A stretch of 64,000 nt of DNA, taken from DATBLE01 sp963764565. Lineage in GTDB: Bacteria; Actinomycetota; Thermoleophilia; Gaiellales; Gaiellaceae. The notes under the pieces are model-generated. The model had not been told where the DNA came from. It made no database searches and saw only the letters and a program-made list of their open reading frames with translations. Positions 8,716-16,965 of the stretch are shown in pieces (position 1 is the stretch's first letter; the number at the start of each line of letters is the position of its first letter). Made by a program: the position numbers and the translations under genes. The stretch is taken from NCBI GenBank assembly GCA_963764565.1, contig CAVXTD010000023.1, forward strand, positions 248,001 through 312,000. Reading direction: 5' to 3'.

Positions 8716-8737
8716 CAGACCTCAGGTCTGTCACTGC
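8709..8737. repeat. Palindrome of the GTCTGAC-core family, 14-bp arms
   Basis: The arms GCAGTGACAGACCT and AGGTCTGTCACTGC are exact reverse complements around a single C. The element spans the stop of the serine hydrolase and the start of the next lipoprotein gene, encoding the first residues of the latter. It shares AGTG and the GTC-GAC core with the palindromes at 13600, 24722 and 41434, so I regard it as a variant of that family. Confidence 0.7.
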
Positions 8738-9248
8738 AGTCGCTTTGGCCTGCGCGTGCCTGGCCGGGTGCGGCTCCGCCACGTCTGGCTCCGTCGCCGG
8801 CATACCGACGCTTCTCCGGGCCGGAGACCTGCCCGGCTGGCGGGCCGTGTCCGACACCCCCGGGATCGCCGAGCTCGCGCCCGACCTCTCCGGCCTCCAC
8901 GTCGCCGCCCGCGCGGACCCGTCGGCGCTCGTCCGCGCAGGCGACGTCGTGCGCGCGACCGCGCTGGTCTTCCCGAGCTCGAACGAGGCGGAAGAGGCGC
9001 TGAAGCGTGCTTCCGGCGACGACTACCAGGCGGCGCTCGAGCGGGCATTCCGTGGCGACACGGTCGCCCGCGGACCGGGCGTCGCGTACACGCTCCGCGT
9101 GCCCCGGCCGACCGGGGTGGGCGCCGACACGGTCGAGATCATCCTGATTCGGAACGGCCGCCGGGTGACGATCGTCGAGCTCGTCTCGGGTGCACGCCGC
9201 TTCGACCCGAGCCTCCGCGCCAGAGTCCTGGCTCTCGTTAGTCGCTGA
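8712..9248 (+). CDS. Putative lipoprotein of unknown function
   Basis: This 178-residue protein starts at GTG 8712, overlapping the preceding stop by four bases. A short hydrophobic leader ends in the lipobox LAGC, followed by GSATSGS, so it should be lipid-anchored. The mature part contains two beta-rich stretches (LPGWRAVSD, ADTVEIILIRNGRRVTIVEL) and an alpha-helical middle (SNEAEEALKRA). I do not recognise a family. The first codons lie inside a 29-bp palindrome, so the N-terminal residues TDLRSVT may be repeat-derived. Its 3' end overlaps the convergent cyclic-nucleotide-binding gene by 11 bp. Confidence 0.65.
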   Translation: MTDLRSVTAVALACACLAGCGSATSGSVAGIPTLLRAGDLPGWRAVSDTPGIAELAPDLSGLHVAARADPSALVRAGDVVRATALVFPSSNEAEEALKRASGDDYQAALERAFRGDTVARGPGVAYTLRVPRPTGVGADTVEIILIRNGRRVTIVELVSGARRFDPSLRARVLALVSR

Positions 9249-9594
9249 ACAGCGGACGGACGAACTCGTCGAAGGTCGCGCGATCGCAACTCGCGACCAC
9301 GGCCGGCGTCATCGCCCGTACCGACGCGGTGCGCGACACGCCCATCGCCAGCCCGACCTCGCCGAAGTAGTCACCCGGCTTGAGCACGCGGCGCGGGCCG
9401 AGCGCCTCCTGGCTCACCGCCAGCATTCCCGAGAGCACGACGTAGAAGCGGTCGGCGTCGTCGCCCTCCAGCACGACCGCCGCACCCGCCGGCACCTGCT
9501 CGCGCCGCATGTGCTCGGAGAGCTTGCGCAGCCGCTCGCCCGGCAACTCCGCCAGCAGGCCGATACGGCTGAACTCGTGCTCGCGGATCGGCAT
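9238..9594 (-). CDS. Stand-alone cyclic-nucleotide-binding domain protein
   Basis: This is a 118-residue CRP-like sensory domain without a DNA-binding helix-turn-helix. It shows the full cNMP fold: LLAELPGERLRKLSEHMR, GAAVVLEGDDADRFYVVLSG, then PGDYFGEVGLAMGVSRTASV. The phosphate-binding cassette is FGEVGLAMGVSRTASV, and the cassette Arg is present. It may bind cAMP or c-di-GMP or only act as a protein module. I choose ATG 9594 over the upstream in-frame start at 9603 because a -10 CAGTAT ends 7 nt upstream of 9594 and overlaps 9603 itself. Confidence 0.8.
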   Translation of the reverse strand: MPIREHEFSRIGLLAELPGERLRKLSEHMRREQVPAGAAVVLEGDDADRFYVVLSGMLAVSQEALGPRRVLKPGDYFGEVGLAMGVSRTASVRAMTPAVVASCDRATFDEFVRPLFSD

Positions 9595-9600
9595 TGCCCA

Positions 9601-9607
9601 CATACTG
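9601..9607. promoter_or_regulatory. Shared symmetrical -10 (cNMP-binding protein / NUDIX)
   Basis: CATACTG reads as CATACT on the plus strand, 8 nt before ATG 9615. On the minus strand it reads CAGTAT, 7 nt before ATG 9594. The two start codons are 20 bp apart. This is the same arrangement as at 7885. Confidence 0.55.
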
Positions 9608-9614
9608 CCTTGCG

Positions 9615-10121
9615 ATGGGACTCCTGGACGAGTGGCGGCACTGCCCGCGCTGCGGCGCGCCGGTCGAGCCTGGTGCCGGCCGCGCCGAATGCTCGGCGTG
9701 CGGCTACGTCGCCTACGCCAACTCGGCGCCGGCAGCGTGCGCCCTGTGCCTGGACGAGCACGGCCGCGTTCTCCTCACGCGGCGGGCGTGGGAGCCCTAC
9801 GCCGGTATGTGGGACCTGCCCGGCGGGTTTCTGAACGAGGACGAGCATCCGCTCGATGCCCTCCGCCGCGAACTGGCCGAGGAAACGGGCCTCGAGGTCG
9901 AGCCGACCGAGTGGTTCGGCGCCTTCATGACCAGGTACGGCGACGACGCGGGGGCCCGCTGGGTGCTGAACCTGGTCTGGCTCGCGCGCGTGGCAGGCGG
10001 CGAGCCCCAGGCCGCCGACGACGTCTCGGAGGTGCGCTGGTTCTCGCGGGCAGAGCTGCCGCCGCTCGATCAGATCGCCATGGCAGAGCCGCTGGCCGCC
10101 TGGCTCCGGCGGTCGCTCTAA
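9615..10121 (+). CDS. NUDIX hydrolase with N-terminal zinc ribbon
   Basis: This 168-residue enzyme hydrolyses a nucleoside diphosphate linked to another moiety (X unknown). The N-terminus has a four-cysteine zinc ribbon, CPRCG and CSACG. The Nudix box begins at GGFLNEDE and has the REL..EETG core (RRELAEETGLEV), so all catalytic glutamates are present. NADH pyrophosphatase (NudC-like) and ADP-ribose pyrophosphatases share this ribbon-plus-Nudix layout, but the diagnostic NudC SQPWPFP motif is missing, so I do not call it NudC. ATG 9615 is supported by the upstream -10. Its 3' end overlaps the convergent thioredoxin gene by four bases. Confidence 0.9.
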   Translation: MGLLDEWRHCPRCGAPVEPGAGRAECSACGYVAYANSAPAACALCLDEHGRVLLTRRAWEPYAGMWDLPGGFLNEDEHPLDALRRELAEETGLEVEPTEWFGAFMTRYGDDAGARWVLNLVWLARVAGGEPQAADDVSEVRWFSRAELPPLDQIAMAEPLAAWLRRSL

Positions 10122-10447
10122 GCCGCGGCTTCGCTCGTCAGCCCGAGGCCGCGCTCGATCGCGCCTTTCGGCTGCGCGCCGATCACGGCTGCCGATGGAG
10201 CGCCGTCCTTGAACAGGATGATCGTCGGGATCGACTGCACCCCGTAGCGGATCATCAGGTCCTGGTTCTCGTCGACGTTGATCTTCACGAGCCGGACCTC
10301 GTCGGAGCGCTCCTCGGCGATCCGGTCGAGGACAGGGGAGACGGCGTGGCACGGCCCGCACCACTCCGCCCAGAAGTCGACGATCACGGGCTTCTCGCTT
10401 TGGAGAACCTCCTGCTCGAAGGTCTCGGTGGTCACTGCTGTGGTCAT
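10118..10447 (-). CDS. trxA: Thioredoxin
   Basis: This 109-residue cytosolic disulfide reductase has the WCGPC active site (Cys30 and Cys33) and the cis-proline loop SIPTIILF. It follows the full thioredoxin order: VIVDFWAEWCGPC, VRLVKINVDEN and IRYGVQSIPT. It starts at an ATG with an AAAGGAA ribosome site a few bases upstream. It sits divergently from ileS with 80 bp between them. It is a plausible electron donor to the peroxiredoxin at 5127, by general knowledge of the families only. Confidence 0.96.
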   Translation of the reverse strand: MTTAVTTETFEQEVLQSEKPVIVDFWAEWCGPCHAVSPVLDRIAEERSDEVRLVKINVDENQDLMIRYGVQSIPTIILFKDGAPSAAVIGAQPKGAIERGLGLTSEAAA

Positions 10448-10515
10448 TCGGTTCCTTTCGGTTTCTTGTGCTCTCTTCTAACGAGCGCGGCGGCCGGACT
10501 GTTCCCGTGCGCCCA

Positions 10516-10521
10516 TAGAAT
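10516..10521 (+). promoter_or_regulatory. -10 element TAGAAT of ileS
   Basis: TAGAAT ends 6 nt before the ileS ATG at 10528, so transcription should begin at or near the A of the start codon. The same hexamer at the same 6-nt distance occurs before valS (43908-43913). No -35 match is visible. Confidence 0.55.
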
Positions 10522-10527
10522 CGAACC

Positions 10528-13500
10528 ATGGCACGCCTCTTCGCGCCCTTGTCGCGTATCCCCGACCACCCCGTGCTCGAGCGGGAGGTGCTCGCGCGCT
10601 GGGAGGACGAGCGCACGTTCGACAGGCTGCGAGAGCTGAATACCGGCGGGCCCGTTTTCAGCTTCGTCGACGGGCCGATTACGGCGAACAACGCGATGGG
10701 CGTCCACCATGCCTGGGGCCGGACACTGAAGGACGTCTTCCAGCGCTACAAGGCGCTCCGAGGCCACGAGCTCCGCTACCAGAATGGATTCGACTGCCAG
10801 GGGCTCTGGGTCGAGGTCGAGGTCGAGAAGTCGCTCGGCCTGAACTCGAAGCGCGAGATCGAGGCGTACGGGCTCGCCGAGTTCTCGGCCCGCTGCCGCG
10901 AGCGGGTTGCCCAGTACGCGGAGGTGATCACCGACCAGTCCCGCCGCCTCGGGATGTGGATGGACTGGGACAACGACTACTACACGTTCTCCGACACGAA
11001 CATCGAGTACATCTGGCGCTTCCTCAAGGAGGTCCACCGGCGCGGCTGGCTCTTCAAGGGCCACCGCTCGACGCAGTGGTGCCCACGGTGCGGGACCTCG
11101 CTCTCCCAACACGAGCAAGCCGGGGAGGGCAACTACGAGGAGCTCGACCACCCGTCGCTCTACGTCCGGTTCCCGCTCAAGGAGCGTCACGGCGAAGCGC
11201 TCGTCGTGTGGACGACGACGCCGTGGACGCTGCCCGCCAACGTCGCGGCCGCGGTCAGGCCCGACGCCGAATACGGACTCAGAAACGGCGAGTGGCGGCT
11301 CGCGGACAGCGGCGGCGAGTACGAGCGGATCGCGCGTGGGGGGAGCTCGTCGGGCTCGAGTACTCAAGCCCGTTCGACGAGCTGCCCGCTCAGCACGGCG
11401 TCGTTCACAAGGTGATCCCGTGGGACGAGGTCGCCCTCGACGAGGGCACCGGCATCGTCCACATCGCTCCGGGCGCAGGCGGCGAGGACTTCGAGCTCTC
11501 GCGGACGCTCGGCCTGCCGGTGATCGCTCCGATCGACGAGGACGGCCGGTTCTACCCCGGGTACGGCGCCTTCGAGGGGCTGTCGACGGGCGAGGCGGAG
11601 GATCCCGTCGTGGCCGCTCTGAAGGAGCGCGGCCTTCTCGCCGAGGCCGGGCGGATCACCCACCGCTACCCGATCTGCTGGCGATGTCGCACACCGCTCG
11701 TCTTTCGCGTCGTCGACGACTGGTTCATCGGCGTCGACGAGGTCCGTCCGCAGCTGCTCGCCGAGAACGAGGCGGTCGAGTGGACGCCGCCTCAATACAA
11801 GAAGCGGATGGACGACTGGCTCCGCAACATGGGCGACTGGAACATCTCGCGGAAGCGCTACTTCGGGCTGCCGCTGCCGTTCTACCCGTGCGCGTGCGGC
11901 ACGCTCAACGTCGTCGGCTCGCGCGCCGAGCTCGAGTGGCGCGCGGTTCGGGGTCTCGAGCAGCTCCAGGAGCTGCACCGGCCGTGGATCGACGAGGTGC
12001 CGATCCGCTGCGAGTCGTGTGGCGCGGAGGTTCGGCGCATCCCCGAGGTCGGCGACGCGTGGCTCGATGCGGGCATCGTCCCGCTCTCGACGCTCGGCTG
12101 GGAGAGTCGGCGATATGTCGAGCACGGGTACGCGACCGGGGCCGCCGAGGGCCTGACCGGCGCCGACCTTCCCGACCACGCGTACTGGGAGCGATGGTTC
12201 CCGGCCGACTGGATCTCGGAGATGCGCGAGCAGATCCGTCTCTGGTTCTACTCGCAGTTCTTCATGTCGGTCACGCTCGTCGGCGTCTCCCCGTACCGGC
12301 GCGTGCTCACCTACGAAAAGCTACTCGACGAGAACGGTCGGGAGATGCACCGCTCGTGGGGGAACTCGATCGACGCGAACGAGGCGTTCGACCGGATGGG
12401 CGCCGACGTGATGCGCTGGCTCTTCTGCGACATCCCACCGGCGCAGAACCTGAAGTTCGGCTACGGCCCGGCGAACGACGTCAAGCGGCAGCTGCTCACC
12501 CTCTGGAACTCCGCATCGTTCTTCGTCACCTACGCGAACATCGAGGAGTTCCGGCCGACGTACGCCGACCTCGCCGAAGGCCCGCCGGCCGGAGCAGCCG
12601 CTCGACGCCTGGCTCGTTGCCAGGACGCGGCAGCTCGTAGCCGAGGCGACCGACGGATACGAGCGGTATTGGACGCCCGCGGTCACCCGCGCGTTTGACG
12701 CGTTCGTGGACGACCTGTCGAACTGGTACATCCGGCGGTCGCGCCGGCGGTTCTACGACTACGACGATGCAGCGTTCAGGACGCTCTGGTACGCGCTCGC
12801 CCAGGGGTTGCGGGTGGTCGCGCCGCTGATGCCGTTCCTCGCCGACGACCTGTGGCGGAACCTGGTCGCGGGCGCCTGCGAGGGCGCGCCCGACTCTGTC
12901 CACCTCACCGGCTGGCCGGAGGAATCCGAGCCCGATCGCGAGCTCCTTGCCGAGATCGCGGAGGTGCGGCGGGTCGTCGAGCTGGGCCGCCAGGCTCGCG
13001 CCCAGGCGGGGATCAAGCACCGGCAGCCGTTGCGCAAGGCGATCATCTACGGGGCGGCACCCGCCACCCGCGGCCATGCCGAAGAGATCGCCGACGAGCT
13101 TCGAGTGAAGGAGCTCGCGGGATCGAGCGCGGGCGGCACACGCGTGAAGCTGAAGCCCAACCTGCCCGTGCTCGGCCCGCGGCTCGGGCCGAAGCTCCCC
13201 GCGCTCAGGAGGGCGCTCGAGGAGGGGCGGTGGGAGCGCGAGGGCGAGCAGATCCGCGTCGAGGGCGAGCTGCTCGGGCCGGACGAGGTGCTGAGCGAGC
13301 GGGAGGCCGAGAACGAGGGGTTTGCGTTCGCCTCGGACGGCGACCTCAGCGTCGAGATCGACCAGGAGCTCGACGACGCGCTGCTGCGCGAGGGCCGCGT
13401 GCTCGACCTGATTCACGCGCTGAACACGCTCCGCCGGGAGGAGGGGCTCGAGCTGACCGATCGGATCGCCGTCACCGTGCCGGCTTCGGACTCCGATCTG

Positions 13501-13596
13501 CTGGCCGAGCACGCCGACTGGATCAAGCAGGAGACCCTCGCCGTCTCGATCGAGGCGAACGGCGGCTCGCCGGAGATCGCGATCAGGAAGGCCTAA
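10528..13596 (+). CDS. ileS: Isoleucine-tRNA ligase (two frameshifts)
   Basis: This class I synthetase charges tRNA-Ile in the cytosol and edits valine. The HIGH-like motif appears as NNAMGVHHAWGRT. The CP1 editing domain carries VVWTTTPWTLPANVA. WNISRKRYFGLPLPFYPC precedes the catalytic strand, and WFPADWISEMREQIRLWFYS is the typical IleRS context. The KMSKS loop is divergent: GREMHRSWGN, lacking both lysines. Two frame breaks are present, in a run of six G at 11338-11343 and near 12585-12600. The joined frames give about 1020 residues ending in the anticodon-binding and C-terminal domain (VDDLSNWYIRRSRRRF onward). Breaks in an essential gene point to sequence error. A leaderless -10 precedes the ATG. 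Confidence 0.94.
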
Positions 13597-13599
13597 AGG

Positions 13600-13630
13600 C
13601 AGTGTCTGACACCGAAGGTGTCAGACACTG
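13600..13630. repeat. Type I palindrome between convergent genes
   Basis: The arms CAGTGTCTGACACC and GGTGTCAGACACTG are exact reverse complements around GAA. The element sits 3 bp after the ileS stop and ends 1 bp before the stop of the convergent CDGSH gene, where it could act as a bidirectional terminator. Near-identical copies are at 24722-24752 and 41434-41462. Confidence 0.85.
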
Positions 13631-13631
13631 A

Positions 13632-14258
13632 TCAGTTCGCCGGGTCGTCGAACTCGGCGGTCCAGTGTGAGCCGTCGCAGAAGGGCTTGTTCTTCGACTG
13701 CCCGCAGCGGCAGAGCGTGTAGTGCTCGCGGGAGGCGCCGTCGCCCCAGGTCGCGCCGGCGAGTTCGATCCCCCCGGTGACGTAGTACGGCCCGTTCTTC
13801 GAGACGAGGATCGCCGGCGCGCGCTCCTGGTCCCGGTGCTCGACGCCGCCGATCGAGTAGCTGAGCGCTCCCGACGGGCACATCCGCACGACCGCGGCGA
13901 TCTCCTCGGCGGCCGCTCCACGGGGGTCGATCCACGGCTCCTGTCGCAGACGCCAGACCGCGCTCAGGTTGTCCGTGCAGAAGCCGGAGTGGGCGCAGAT
14001 GGCGCGGTTGTCGTGGATCGTGATCCCGTCGCCCTCGTAGTCGTCGCGGTGATCCAGGCTTCCGTCGCTCAGGTTGGCGGAGTCAAAGCCCACCTGCTTG
14101 TGCGTCCCCGTGCAGAACGGCTTGGACGTCGAGTGACCGCAGCGGCAGAGCGCGAGCACCTCCTTGGTCTCGAGCGTCTGACCCTTCGAGTTGGTCAGCG
14201 TCCCGAGGTTCTTGATCAGATACGGCCCGTTCGGCAGCGGCTCGATGACGATCGTCAC
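13632..14258 (-). CDS. Iron-sulfur protein with two CDGSH domains flanking a Fer4_19-like domain
   Basis: This 208-residue protein has a first CDGSH zinc-finger-type 2Fe-2S site, CRCGHSTSKPFCTGTH (residues about 38-53), and a second, CRCGQSKNKPFCDGSH (about 184-199). Each has the three Cys and one His ligands. Between them CAHSGFCTDN and CPSGALSY match the divergent 4Fe-4S mono-cluster domain. CDGSH proteins carry redox-labile clusters used in iron or redox handling, and the partner here is unknown. The gene converges on ileS. It starts at ATG 14258, about 20 bp from the start of the ispH stop region, with ispH upstream in the same direction, so the two may be cotranscribed. Confidence 0.92.
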   Translation of the reverse strand: MTIVIEPLPNGPYLIKNLGTLTNSKGQTLETKEVLALCRCGHSTSKPFCTGTHKQVGFDSANLSDGSLDHRDDYEGDGITIHDNRAICAHSGFCTDNLSAVWRLRQEPWIDPRGAAAEEIAAVVRMCPSGALSYSIGGVEHRDQERAPAILVSKNGPYYVTGGIELAGATWGDGASREHYTLCRCGQSKNKPFCDGSHWTAEFDDPAN

Positions 14259-14279
14259 CGGGCCATCATGTCGAAAACG

Positions 14280-15224
14280 TCAGGCCGCGGGAAGTGCGGG
14301 GCGCACTTGGACGGGCAACCGGAAGAGCACGCTCTCGACGACCGACCCGGCCGTGCGTACGTCCTCGACACCCCTTGCCCGGAACCAGTCGCAGACCCGC
14401 CGGACGAGATACTCCGGCGCGGACGCCCCCGAGGTGAGGCCGACGGTCTCGGCGCCGTCGAGCCAGCGCTCGTCGATGCCGGTTTCGTCCTCGATCAGGT
14501 AGGCGTCCACTCCAGCAGCCCGGCCGGTTTCGACAAGGCGGTTGGAGTTCGAGCTGTTCTCCGAGCCGATCACGAGCAGGACGTCGATCTTCGCCGCCAG
14601 CTCCTTGACCGCGCGCTGGCGATTGGTGGTCGCGTAGCAGATGTCCGTGGCCGGGGGGCCCTCGATGCGCGGAAAACGCCGGCGCAGGACGGCGACGATC
14701 TCGGCCGTCTCGTCCACCGACAGGGTGGTCTGCGTGACGTATGCAACTCGCTCTGGATTGGAGACGAGAACACCCTCGGCGTCGGCCACGGTCTCGACCA
14801 GGATGGTTGCGCCGGGCGCCTCGCCTAACGTGCCCTCCACTTCTTCATGGCCTGCGTGACCGACGAGGACGATCGTGTAGCCGGCCGCCGCGTACCGGCG
14901 CGCCTCGGCGTGGACCTTCGTCACGAGCGGGCAGGTCGCGTCGATCGTCCTCAGCCGTCGCCGCGCCGCATTGGCGTGCACGCTCGGTGCGACACCGTGG
15001 GCGGAGAGAACCAGCAACGATCCCTCGGGCGCGTCGGTCTCGCTCTCGACGAAGACCGCCCCGCGCTGCTCGAGATCGCGGACGACGTGGAGGTTGTGCA
15101 CGATCTGCCGGCGCACGTACACCGGCGCTCCGTGCAACTGGAGTGCCCGCTCGACGGTCTCTACCGCGCGCTCGACACCTGCGCAGTACCCGCGGGGCGA
15201 GGCAAGAAGCAGCCTCTTGACCAC
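14280..15224 (-). CDS. ispH: 4-hydroxy-3-methylbut-2-enyl diphosphate reductase
   Basis: This is the last enzyme of the MEP isoprenoid pathway, a 4Fe-4S enzyme making IPP and DMAPP from HMBPP. The three cluster cysteines lie in PRGYCAGVERAV (Cys14), IDATCPLVTKVH and DICYATTNRQ. HNLHVVRDLEQRG and SENSSNSNRL are further family signatures. I choose GTG 15224 because it gives the usual N-terminus (VKRLLLASPRGYCAGV) and has a TAGCAT element ending 8 nt upstream. An in-frame GTG at 15257 would add 11 residues. Length is about 314 residues, normal for IspH. Confidence 0.95.
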   Translation of the reverse strand: MVKRLLLASPRGYCAGVERAVETVERALQLHGAPVYVRRQIVHNLHVVRDLEQRGAVFVESETDAPEGSLLVLSAHGVAPSVHANAARRRLRTIDATCPLVTKVHAEARRYAAAGYTIVLVGHAGHEEVEGTLGEAPGATILVETVADAEGVLVSNPERVAYVTQTTLSVDETAEIVAVLRRRFPRIEGPPATDICYATTNRQRAVKELAAKIDVLLVIGSENSSNSNRLVETGRAAGVDAYLIEDETGIDERWLDGAETVGLTSGASAPEYLVRRVCDWFRARGVEDVRTAGSVVESVLFRLPVQVRPALPAA

Positions 15225-15278
15225 GGTTGCCCATGCTAGCTCGGCTGCCCGGGACACCCGGTGACCAACCGGGAGGCG

Positions 15279-16229
15279 TCAGCGGGCCGACTGCGCGAGC
15301 CCGATCCCGACGAGCACGATCGCTCCGCCGACGAGCTGCGTTCCGCCGAGCGTCTCGTCGAGCCATCCGTAGGCGACGAGGCTCGCCACCACCGGCTCGA
15401 CCATCGCCAGGATCCCGGCCCTCGTCGCGGTGATGTGCCGCATCGACCCGACGATCAGGAAGAAGGGCACGATCGTCCCGAGCGTCACCATCCAGGCCAT
15501 CAGCGCCCAGATCGGCAGGTGCACGCCGGAGAGATTGCCGAGCAGGGAGACGGTCGTCCCGGGCACGTGGAACGGGAAGCTCCACCACGGCTGGGCGATC
15601 GCCCAGAAGATCGCCGCGAAGAGGAAGCCGTAGCAGAGGAGCGAGATCGGGTCGCGGTGCCCAACCGCCCGCTCGGCGAGCAGCAGGTAGCCCGCAAAGG
15701 TGACTGCGGAGCAGAGCGAGAAGATCACACCGAGGCCGTCGAGCGAGACGCCGTGCCAGAGGTCGACGACGAGGGTCAGGCCCCCGAAGGCGAACGCGAG
15801 CGCGACCCAGATCCGTCTGCGCACGTGCTCCTTCATCGCGAACCGGGCGAAGAGCGCGACGAAGAGGGGGCCGAGGTACTGGATCAGCAGGGAAACGCCG
15901 ATCTCCAGCCGGTGGATCGCCAGGAAGTAGAAAAGCTGGACGAATGCGACGCCGAAGACGCCGAAGGCGGCGAGGTAGAGGATCTCCCGCCGGTTCGTGC
16001 GCAGGCTCCTCGGCCGCGTCGCGAGCAGGATCAGCGCCAGGCCGACCAGGGCGCCGGTGCAGCGCACCTCGGTCAGCCGCAGCGACGACAGCCCGGACTT
16101 GAGGATCACCTTCGAGACGGTTCCGTTGAGCGCGAAGAGCGTCCCGGCTCCGAGCGCCATCGCATAGCCGATCGCCGGTCGGCGCTCTCTCGTCACTCCC
16201 TCGGCGGGGATGAATGCGACGTCCGACAC
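15279..16229 (-). CDS. EamA/DMT-family membrane transporter
   Basis: This 316-residue protein has ten predicted helices in two EamA repeats, beginning AIGYAMALGAGTLFALNGTVSK. The second repeat ends TRAGILAMVEPVVASLVAY, which is a recurrent motif of drug/metabolite exporters. The PxxA-like end GTQLVGGAIVLVGI is also typical. Substrate is unknown; family members export metabolites or amino acids. It starts at GTG 16229, divergent from tRNA-Pro. Confidence 0.88.
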   Translation of the reverse strand: MSDVAFIPAEGVTRERRPAIGYAMALGAGTLFALNGTVSKVILKSGLSSLRLTEVRCTGALVGLALILLATRPRSLRTNRREILYLAAFGVFGVAFVQLFYFLAIHRLEIGVSLLIQYLGPLFVALFARFAMKEHVRRRIWVALAFAFGGLTLVVDLWHGVSLDGLGVIFSLCSAVTFAGYLLLAERAVGHRDPISLLCYGFLFAAIFWAIAQPWWSFPFHVPGTTVSLLGNLSGVHLPIWALMAWMVTLGTIVPFFLIVGSMRHITATRAGILAMVEPVVASLVAYGWLDETLGGTQLVGGAIVLVGIGLAQSAR

Positions 16230-16250
16230 GGATCCGGCACGTTATCCGCC

Positions 16251-16256
16251 TACACT
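16251..16256 (+). promoter_or_regulatory. -10 element TACACT of tRNA-Pro
   Basis: TACACT ends 9 nt before the first base of tRNA-Pro, the expected distance for a short 5' leader. It is on the opposite strand from the EamA gene start, so the 36-bp gap between the two carries promoters for both. Confidence 0.45.
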
Positions 16257-16265
16257 GACGAGGAG

Positions 16266-16339
16266 CGGGGCGTAGCTCAGCCTGGTAGAGCGCTGCCTTT
16301 GGGAGGCAGAAGTCGGCAGTTCGAGTCTGCCCGCCCCGA
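16266..16339 (+). tRNA. tRNA-Pro (anticodon TGG)
   Basis: The cloverleaf is complete. The 7-bp acceptor stem is CGGGGCG/CGCCCCG, the D stem is GCTC/GAGC, the anticodon stem is CTGCC/GGCAG with loop TTTGGGA, and the T stem is GGCAG/CTGCC with loop TTCGAGT. The discriminator is A and no CCA is encoded. A coding sequence appears to start only 2 bases after it. Confidence 0.97.
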
Positions 16340-16341
16340 TT

Positions 16342-16956
16342 GTGGGCCTTGCCGTCCTCGTCGCCGCTGCGGCGCTCGCGCCCGGCTTCCACGCCAAGGT
16401 GCAACCGATCCCGCCGGCGGTTCGCGCGCGGATGACCGGCGTGTCCTGGCATCCCGGCTGCCCGGTGCCGCTGTCCGAGCTGCGCCTGCTCACGCTCACC
16501 TACCGCGGCTTCGACGGCCGTGCGCATACCGGGCGCCTGGTCGCGAACCGCGATGCCGCCTCCGCGCTCGTCGGCGTCTTCGGGCGGCTCTACGCGGCGA
16601 GGTTCCCGATCCGGCGCATGCAGCTCGTCGATGCGTACGGCGGGGACGACTACCGCTCGATCGAAGCCGACAACACCTCCGCGTTCAACTGCCGCGCCGC
16701 CACCGGGTCGAGCCGCTGGTCGCAACACGCGTACGGACGGGCGATCGACGTCAACCCGATCGAGAACCCGTACGTCAGCGGCGGCACGAGCTCGCACCGG
16801 GCGAGCAGGCCGTACCTCGACCGCTCGCGCCACCGGGCGGGGATGGCCTACTCCGGCGGGGTGCTGGTCGAGTCGTTCCGGCAGGCCGGCTGGGGCTGGG
16901 GCGGGGACTGGACCGGGGTCAAGGACTACCAGCACTTCTCCGCCACGGGCAGTTAG
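16342..16956 (+). CDS. M15 family D-alanyl-D-alanine carboxypeptidase-like peptidase
   Basis: This 204-residue zinc peptidase of the VanY/M15 fold probably trims peptidoglycan stem peptides outside the cell. The zinc motif is SQHAYGRAIDVNP (His and Asp ligands), and the C-terminal His ligand lies in VKDYQHFS. A hydrophobic N-terminus (GLAVLVAAAALA) could be a signal sequence, though it lacks a clear basic start. The GTG at 16342 is only three bases past the tRNA-Pro 3' end, so no separate promoter fits. The gene is either cotranscribed with the tRNA or its start is misread. Its stop overlaps the -10 of the next gene. Confidence 0.88.
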   Translation: MGLAVLVAAAALAPGFHAKVQPIPPAVRARMTGVSWHPGCPVPLSELRLLTLTYRGFDGRAHTGRLVANRDAASALVGVFGRLYAARFPIRRMQLVDAYGGDDYRSIEADNTSAFNCRAATGSSRWSQHAYGRAIDVNPIENPYVSGGTSSHRASRPYLDRSRHRAGMAYSGGVLVESFRQAGWGWGGDWTGVKDYQHFSATGS

Positions 16957-16965
16957 AGTCGCCGC

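Noticed and set aside
10528..13596. ileS and other broken genes as true pseudogenes
   Set aside because: Both halves of each gene keep full conservation, breaks are single-base and often in G/C runs, and several genes are essential. Sequence error is the better explanation.
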